NCBI GenBank assembly: GCA_022559845.1
Contig: CM040126.1
Span: 48,168,458 to 48,232,457, forward strand
Source: Amorphophallus konjac
Lineage: Eukaryota; Streptophyta; Magnoliopsida; Alismatales; Araceae
DNA: 64,000 bases
Direction of reading: 5' to 3'
The translations under genes were made by a program, and so were the position numbers. Below the pieces are notes generated by a model. The model was not told the origin of the DNA. It saw nothing but the letters and a program-made list of their open reading frames with translations, and searched no databases. Positions within the stretch are counted from its first letter, which is position 1, and each line of letters starts with the position of its first letter. Of the stretch, positions 57,261 to 64,000 are shown piece by piece.

Positions 57261-59261
57261 TTTCAGTCACCGTTAGACCATAGGGTATAAATTCTTTTAC
57301 CACGATGAAACAAATCAAAAAGGGATTGATCAAACAAATAAAAATACAATTCATTTGATTTCGACAATGAAAAAGTGGATTTCTAATATTAATAATAATA
57401 AGAATTCAAACAAAAAAAGTAATCTTTCTCGATAAAGTCAGTTGATTAGGACAAAATAGTATCAAGCAAATGTGCATTCGCCACTTTTTTTGGATCAAAT
57501 AGACAAAACATTTTTTCTCTCTTTTGACATCTCCGAAATGATGAATCACATTTTTAGGGATTGGGTGTCCCTTGATGACATGTACCCCATGAACTGCTAG
57601 GTGAATATTAACAAGGTTCTTAGCCTGACATCAAATCCACACTCTCTCAGGAATGGTGGTGGCTGTGGGTAAGATACCTCTTGTAGGATCTCCCTCAAGG
57701 TATCCTCCCATCTCGGCCGTCCCTCTTATCGATATTTTTGACTCGTGGAGTGTTGGTGCCCCTCGTAGTATAGCCCTCGGGGTTTCCCTCCATTGAAGTC
57801 CGCCGGTCACCGTTTGGCACTTCCGACTTTAAGGAGCGTACCCCAGATGCTGTGGGACTGTCTCCACTTCACCCCCGTAACCCTCTGGGCATGGGGAGGT
57901 GCTGCCCAATTTTTGATTGAGCACTTGGTCTGAATTATGATGAACTTTAGGCCACAAGTCTACGTTGGACTATGGTCGAGTAGGAACCACGCATAAGTCT
58001 GGACTGGCCATGTCTGCAGGACAATTGGGACCCGAATAAACTCTTTAATCTTCTTAATTGACATCAAGGTTCCAAGAAAACTACTTGGCCCTTAATTTTA
58101 ACCCAAATAAACCAAACCTGCACTAATCTGGCACGCCCCTAAACTGGAGCGCCATTTTCCGGCGCGGTAACCCCCCCCCCCCCGTGCCGCTTTAGCTCAT
58201 AACCCCATTCAACTTCGTTGGCCTTTGCCCGGCGCGCCCCAGGCGTGCCGTTTTAGCCTCAGCTTAACCCCGCGCCGTTTTAGGGCAACCCCATCCATTT
58301 ATGCATAGACTTCCCCCTAGCGTCGAAGCACATCGTGCATCGACCTCACCAAGCATGCACCGACCTCCTCTCCGCTTGCACCGACCCCAACAAGCTTGCA
58401 CCGACTTGCCCCCCCCCCCCCCCCCCGCGCCGCTTTAGCTCATAACCCCATTCAACTTCTTTGGCCTTTGCCCGACGCGCCCCAGGCGCGCCGTTTTAGC
58501 CTCAGTTTCACCCCGCGCCGTTTTAGGCCAACCCCATCCATTTATGCATAGACTTCCCCCTAGCGTCGAGGCACATCGTGCATCGACCTCACCAAGCCTG
58601 CACCGACCTCCTCTCCGCTTGCACCGACCCCAGCAAGCTTGCACCGACTTGCCCTAGCGTCGATGCACACCCTGCACCGACCTGGCCACCACCCCATGCA
58701 CATTCATGCACCGACCCCAAACACGCCTTAACCTCATGCATGCATGACCTTGTATTTGGCCCTTGTCAAAGCCCAATAAGATATTCCAATAAATGCTTAA
58801 TGAGAACTTCTTCAATTATGCTGAGCATTCATCTTGAAATTATGGATATACACTTGCATTAGCATGCATTGCTATCTAAACGAGCGTGACTGAACCTTTA
58901 GTTACATGATTTAATTAAGTACTAAACTCGTTGCATTCTTCATGAATGGTTAACTAAACGAACTCATTCCACATCATCCATTAGTGCATTTAGTATGTAT
59001 TCTTTATGCCTTCGTATCATCCCTCGAGGCATCCCCATCTTGACAATTAATCAAGGGTTGTCCTCTTTCTTAGAAGACGTAATTAACGTCATAGCCTTTA
59101 TGATATGACAGACTCTAGGTCCCGACACGAACCTCATAATCGACTAACCAAGTCAGATCGAGCGCATAATAAACTTGTCACTCAGTGACTGGCACGCCTA
59201 CGCAAATAAACAACTAAATCAAATAGCTAAAACCCCAAATGAGATAAAATGTTCCACCAGA
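57261..59261 (+). repeat. Presumed 5' LTR region of the gypsy element that follows
   Basis: Placed because a primer-site-like sequence starts at 59262. The right end would be near CCACCA at 59258. The left end is not recognised; similarity to the copia element stops near 57260. It contains a tandem duplication at 58186-58671 and poly-C runs at 58171-58183 and 58410-58426. No second LTR lies in the window, so the call is indirect. Confidence 0.4.
58186..58671. repeat. Tandem duplication, period 243 bp, with TGCACCGACC motifs
   Basis: GCCGCTTTAGCTCATAACCC begins two copies, at 58186 and 58429, with few differences. Each contains several GCACCGACC/GCATCGACC motifs, and the motifs continue singly to about 58720. 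Confidence 0.85.
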
Positions 59262-59280
59262 TTGGCACGCCCGGTGGGAC
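59262..59280 (+). other. Primer-binding-site candidate of the gypsy element
   Basis: TTGGCACGCCCGGTGGGAC resembles the TTGGCGCCC-CCGTGGGGC sites of Tat-type plant gypsy elements; it is not the tRNA-Met site used by the elements above. Confidence 0.6.
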
Positions 59281-59370
59281 TTGAGTCTCCCTTCATCTCT
59301 TTTCCAAGAGGGGATGCCTCCGGAGGCTCCCTCCAAGAATACTGATTGCTTGTTTGTTCATCTCAGGTGA

Positions 59371-59898
59371 ATGATGACGTCATCGGGACTCACCGCTCTC
59401 GCCTTTGGCCCCGCGATCGTCACCGGCCATGCTAAACACGGGTACCTGGCGGTGCCCACTGTCTTCAGGTCTTTCCCAATAGCTGTAGGCTTCCCTAACT
59501 TCTTGGTATTAGCCTTTGTCGATCTGCTGCAAGTAGAGTCCTCGGAGCCCGCCGAGGAGAAGACTGCGAAAGAGGTCGAGGCCCCGAAGGCTCGACACTG
59601 TGCTGGCCCACTCACGGGCCCAATTCAAGTCGCCAACTACATGGTGCACCATATCACTCACGGGGCCCGCCATGTCCTTGCCAAGAACTCCGAGAAGTGC
59701 CAACATAGGAGCTTCCGGAGGAATACTGCTGCTGCTGTTGTCGGACGTCTCTCCATGTCTGATAAATCCATGCTGATCAGGGGAGTTCGCGTCTTCCTGG
59801 ATGGACGCGATGCTCGAGTGAGCCCAGATCGGGTGATCCCCGCAGTACCTATCTACAACTCCTACCAAGCCCTCTCCAGAAGGAGAGCCGAGAAATAA
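59371..59898 (+). CDS. Leader ORF of the gypsy element, 175 residues
   Basis: Open from MMTSSGLTALAFGP to a stop at 59898. No domain recognised. It lies between the primer site and gag, in a different frame from the main gag ORF. Tat-type elements often have extra leader ORFs; this one could also be an accidental frame. Confidence 0.35.
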   Translation: MMTSSGLTALAFGPAIVTGHAKHGYLAVPTVFRSFPIAVGFPNFLVLAFVDLLQVESSEPAEEKTAKEVEAPKARHCAGPLTGPIQVANYMVHHITHGARHVLAKNSEKCQHRSFRRNTAAAVVGRLSMSDKSMLIRGVRVFLDGRDARVSPDRVIPAVPIYNSYQALSRRRAEK

Positions 59899-60077
59899 GA
59901 AGCTGGCTGTCACGGCCGAAGAAAGTTGGCTCCCAAGCCAAGGATATCTAAGCAAGTTTGGGTCCCTAAGAAGATCCAGCCTACCCACCAGGACGCACTA
60001 GTCCGCCACCGCTCTGGATTTACTGGAGCAGAGAAGAACAGGAAAAGGGGCATGCCCCAAGGAAAGAGGAAACGGTC

Positions 60078-63000
60078 GTGGATCCTCCACGCCGTGAAAG
60101 TTTCAGGGCCTGCGCCCGACAAGCCAATATCCCCATTGTGGGAAGAAGATTTCCGCAACCTGTCGGAAGAGCCCGTCTTCCTTACATCCCTCCGATGGGA
60201 GGTCGACAACTATCCCCGGTCCTACATCAGGGGCGAGGGCGAGAAGAGATGACCAATATGGTCAGAAGTTATTTTAGGGGGCTAGGCAACCCCTCATTGT
60301 GCCAACAATGGCTATTGCAAGCAGTCGTGGCTAAAGAGGATCACTGCCCATCAATGGCAATGGAAGAAGAAGAAGAAGAAAGAAGGATGATGTCGTCGAT
60401 CGACAACAATGGATATGAAGACGACTTGGACATTAAAGCCGATGAAGTTACTCCCCACCAGGAGGAAAGAAGAAGAATCTTTGTGTTCGAGAGGCTCACC
60501 TTCCCAGAGAATGCAAAAAGGAGGGTCTGCAGACAAAGAAGAAGGATGCAGATTTTCACCTGCAACATGGCTGGGGTGTCTGGCCACTATGGAAGATTGC
60601 CCGAGGAGCCTCAGAAGCTGGCTCGGTTGGCCAGAAGGCCGGGGCAGAATACTCGAAGGGTGGAAGCCGCAAGAGAAAAGCTGGCAGCGGCCAAGGGAAA
60701 GCAAACCCTGGCCCACCACTTGCAACATGACAAAGCTATTATTCTAACTGCCAATGTGGTGACGGAGGAAGAAGAAGATGTCTTGCTCGACATCCTCCCT
60801 GAAGGTGCGTCAGGGGAAACCACAGAAGCCATTCCCAGCACTGCAACTATGGATCCATCAGTATGGATGTTACTCCAGAAATTCCGGCAGGAGATAGAGT
60901 CCCTGAAGAAGCAGCTTATGGAGAAGACGGAGCAAACCTTAGCTTCCAAGCAGCCTAAGATGTAGGCCGAATCATCACGGGGAGCCGTCAACCAGAGTGA
61001 CTTCCCACCACTCTATACCCCACCCCAGTCGACAGAACCAAGCTTGGCGACAACTCAGTAACACCCATCACAGCGGCCGGTGCTGCCACAGGTACACCAG
61101 ACGCCTCCACTGCTGCGCCCTCTTCCGCAGGTGACCACCTTGGTCACTCCCTATCTACAGTCAGCACATTTCTATCCAGAACCTGTTGATCCAACCGTCA
61201 TGAATAAGATGATGGTATAGAGGATGATCGAGCTGAAGCTTGCTGAACGAAGTGAAGGAGACTACGTCGCGTTCGATGCCTATAGGGTGCCATACCCGCC
61301 ACATCATACTGCAAAGCAGCTCCCTTCTCGGATTAGTAAGCTGCCGAAATTCAACAAGTTCAACGGGAAGGGATCCCCGAAGGAGCATGTCGCTTACTAT
61401 ATGACCGTCATGGGTGATCTGGCCGCCGCCGAGTCGTATCTACTGAAATTTTTCGGATCCTCGCTAACAGGACTCGCATTTGAATGGTACTCCAACCTTC
61501 CGGACGGGTCGATCAGCGACTGGCCGGATATGCAGAAGAAATTCAGAGAGAGGTTTCACGTCACTGAATGGGAGGTCACGGTGGCTGAGCTCTACTCGAT
61601 AAGGCAGAGAGCAGATGAGACAGCCCTTGAATATATCAAGAGGTGGAGAAACCTCAGAATGAGATGCAAGCGGCCCCCACACCAGGAGGACGCTGTACAA
61701 ATCTACAAGCAGAACCTCAGGAGAGAGGTACTAGAAAAGATGATTGGCATGGAAATCCGGTCGTTCGACCGCCTGAACAATGTTCTGGCCGAGGTGGAAG
61801 CCTTCCTGGAAAGACCTGCCCTGACATCAGCTACTGCCACTACACAGAAAGGCAAGGTAGCAGAACGGCGCCAAGCGCCTAAAGAAGCGAACGCCCTTGA
61901 TATCAAGGCGTTTGAGCAGCAAAAAGACAAAGGCAAGAAGGCGGTTGCCCCTCAGCCTGCTAAAACCGGAGATAGCAAAGAGGGTCCCTCACTCCGGGAT
62001 AAGATGAAGAAGGCCTACTCTTTCCCAAAAAAAAAGACCAAAGTTTTATTTGACTGGGTGACCCACTATGACAAGGTCACCCTGCCCGAACCAAAGAGGC
62101 CGGAAGACTTGAAAAGAAGAGACAGCCCAAGATTCTGCCCTTACCATCAGATGCTGGGGCATCCAATGGAAGATTGTTATGTTTTCAAGGATATTACCGA
62201 AGGCATAGTGAAGAAAGAAGAGATAGACTTGGGGGAGTACAAGGTTGACCCTCCACAATCGCATGAAGCGCCTCTGAGAAGAGCCGCGGTCAACATGGTC
62301 TCTCTATATCAGGCATTACCTGAAGAGATCGTAGAAGCCAGCACTCAGTATACTTATGAGGCCTGCTTTCTGGATCCAATAAAAGAACAAGAGGGATGGC
62401 AACAGGTCCTTGCAAAAGCCGAGAAGAAAGGCACATCGCGCACGAAAATGAGAGTGCAGATCTGTAGCGTCACACCACGACCCACTCTGCCAGTGGTAAC
62501 ACCTGTGTGGGCCAATCCACCTGCAGTCATCAGAATACCTACACACAACCGGAGAAGGCAGACTCCATTGCCAATGGTCAAGGAAATTAGTCCAGAAGCC
62601 CGGGGACTGCAAGACTATATAAACGGGTTAGATGAATATGTACAACCCGAACTGGAGCCTTTACTGGTACGGGATTATGTCCCGTGGCAAGAATTAGAAC
62701 ATCTTTCAATAAAGCAGGAAGAGGAAGCTGACAAAGCACCAGGCAAGGACGGCAGCCTGTTCTGGGGGCAGGCGCCAGCGGAAGAAAAGAAAAAGAGACG
62801 AAGGAAGAAAAGAAAAGCCAGCAAGGCTACAAAGGATATAGTCCTTTCTTGGAACACCCTCTCTGCTCTGTTCAATTTGCCTGGTGAAGAGGATGAAGAA
62901 GAGATATGCTTTGCACCCACCGCCAAGGAAAGTCAGGTCGAAGCCGCAACTGCTGCGCATGCAACCCGATCGGGCCGAAAATGGGGTCGTCAGCTGCTCG

Positions 63001-63275
63001 CCAACCATAATATTATCTTCAGGGGGGAACATCCTTATAAGATACCTCCTCCGGAGGTCAGGGGAGTCCAGATCCCTCCTCCGTCAGGCCTTTATAACCA
63101 GAGTGGGGGCAACATTGCCACTCCCTCCTTCCTAGAATTCCTAAAGATGTCAAAGGGGAAGCAGCCATGCCAAGATGTCGACCCTATAGTTGGGGGCATT
63201 CACCCGCAGCTCCAGCAATCGTCCGGATTTTCGAATGAAGATGAAGCTTGCCCGATGGCAGCCAATGAGGGATAG
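60078..63275 (+). pseudogene. Gypsy gag (Retrotrans_gag core) with in-frame stops
   Basis: One frame from 60078 onward. The first part is acidic, then basic (RRPGQNTRRVEAAREKLAAA), with a coiled segment (FRQEIESLKKQLMEKTEQ). In-frame stops are TAG 60963, TAA 61059, TAG 61218 and TAG 63273. The longest uninterrupted part, 61224-63275 (683 codons), holds the capsid-like core near 61340-61830 (LPKFNKFNGKGSPKEHVAYY, GSSLTGLAFEWYSNLP, WPDMQKKFRERF, ETALEYIKRWRNLRMRC), a knuckle-like CPYHQMLGHPMEDC near 62138, and Lys-rich nuclear-localisation-like stretches near 62785-62830. Gag forms the particle. The frame continues into protease. Confidence 0.85.
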
Positions 63276-64000
63276 CAGGAAGACGACACTAAACAAAAGG
63301 GTGCAGCCTCAGAGCCCAATGAAGCAGGCCCATCAGGGGCCACGGTTCAAGACTCTCCCAAGCCCAGGTGGGCAGAAGAAATGAAGATGTCCAATGTCCG
63401 AGCAGGAAGTCGGGTAGTCAAGTTGTTGAAAAAGCTCCCGACGAGGTTCACTATTTGGGAAATCTTCTCTCTGAGTGAAGAGACCCAACATGCGATCATT
63501 ACTGCTCTGCAAACGTCTGCTCAATATAAAACATGTCTAGCTAAAGCTCTGCCGGAGGCCAACGTGACCTTCACTCAGGAGGACATGCTGCTCGCCACTA
63601 CTAGCCACAACAGGCCATTATATATGAAAGGACATCTGAATGGCCGGGAGCTGAACAGAATCCTGGTGGATCCCGGGGTAGCTTTCAACATCCTGCCATA
63701 CAGGATATATCAGAGGCACTACTTCAACGTGCGCCTTAAAAAAGTCAGAGATATGCGTATTGCCGGCTTCAACCAAAAGGGTGAAGTGTCGCTAGGAGTA
63801 GCAGAATTCACACTCACTCTGGTGGACTTTGTTATGAGGGTGCAGTTTCATGTCATCGATTCCCGCACCTCGTACAAGGCGCTGCTTGGCCGCCCTTGGC
63901 TACATGAGAACATGGTGGTGCCCTCCACGCTTCACCAGTGCATCAACTACAACCTGGGAGGGAAGGAGGAAAGAGTATTTGTTGATCTCCAACCATTCGA
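63276..64000 (+). CDS. Retropepsin-like protease region of the gypsy pol, partial
   Basis: Continues the gag frame after TAG 63273 without another stop to the window end. ILVDPGVAFNILP near 63661-63700 occupies the catalytic-motif position; plant relatives often have DGGS or DPGS there, so the usual D-T/S-G is replaced by D-P-G with Val next. MKGHLNGRELNRI precedes it, and ALLGRPWLHENMVVPSTLHQ follows, the conserved end of the fold. Reverse transcriptase would be expected downstream. Without readthrough of the stop this part is not made. Confidence 0.75.

Larger units (their letters stand above)
59262..64000 (+). mobile_element. Ty3/gypsy element with large gag (Tat-like), truncated by the window
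   Basis: It starts with the primer site at 59262, then leader ORFs, a gag with a Retrotrans_gag core, an unusual His/Cys knuckle, and a retropepsin-like domain running off the end. Reverse transcriptase and integrase would lie beyond the window. Four in-frame stops in gag make this copy defective. Confidence 0.8.

Noticed and set aside
58171..58426. Poly-C runs as structured elements
   Set aside because: Homopolymer runs of 13-17 bases may be assembly or sequencing artefacts, so I draw no functional conclusion.

Overview
The window is repeat-rich nuclear DNA of a seed plant, probably an angiosperm. It holds plant-type CACTA/En-Spm DNA transposons, Sirevirus-like Ty1/copia elements, Ty3/gypsy elements primed by initiator tRNA-Met or another tRNA, a PIF/Harbinger transposase and a plant LINE ORF1. 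I cannot name the species. I found no intact single-copy host gene; nearly all coding signal belongs to transposable elements at different stages of decay.

Layout. 1-1110: GC-rich DNA with an array of about 20 short hairpins. 1110-17676: two nested CACTA elements. An old minus-strand element (transposase halves at 15486-17676 and 1110-2440) was split by a younger plus-strand element at 2444-15482 with 30-bp inverted termini and a TAT target duplication. Removing the insert restores the host transposase frame exactly. The younger element carries a TNP2-type transposase gene (6207-9848) and a Transposase_24 gene (9974-14614). The second gene has an array of tandem symmetric proline-rich micro-exons and a 179-180 bp satellite in its last intron. 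17690-22330: a small ORF with an RNase H1/viroplasmin hybrid-binding domain and a C-terminal membrane tail, foldback-type repeats built on a CTATTTGTCACC motif, and between them a hairpin with 143-nt arms. The hairpin is made from an inverted fragment of a DRD1/CLSY-like SNF2 gene. 22345-39090: a pol-less, gag-only Sirevirus-like element on the minus strand, interrupted by a very young gypsy element at 25843-33226 (TSD ACATT). The gypsy element carries one intact 987-codon ORF joining a gag-like start to an integrase tail and chromodomain, with no protease, reverse transcriptase or integrase core. 39091-45093: a promoter-like fragment with a broken 77-residue ORF, another foldback element, and termini of two further CACTA-type elements. 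45092-45818: PIF/Harbinger transposase remnant. 46320-49390: unassigned DNA. 49640-50730: LINE ORF1 relic. 51319-57260: second pol-less Sirevirus-like element, 5'-truncated. 57260-64000: 5' part of a large-gag gypsy element, running off the window.

The item I would follow first is the SNF2-derived hairpin at 20311-20634. A transposon-borne double-stranded RNA source matching a chromatin remodeler of the RNA-directed DNA methylation pathway would be a candidate anti-silencing device, comparable in logic to rice CACTA-borne miR820 against DRM2. Next are the symmetric micro-exon array, the chimeric gag-chromodomain ORF, and the arrays of micro-hairpins whose stems differ in sequence but keep their complementarity, found in the leader part of two Sirevirus-like LTRs and again at 413-915.
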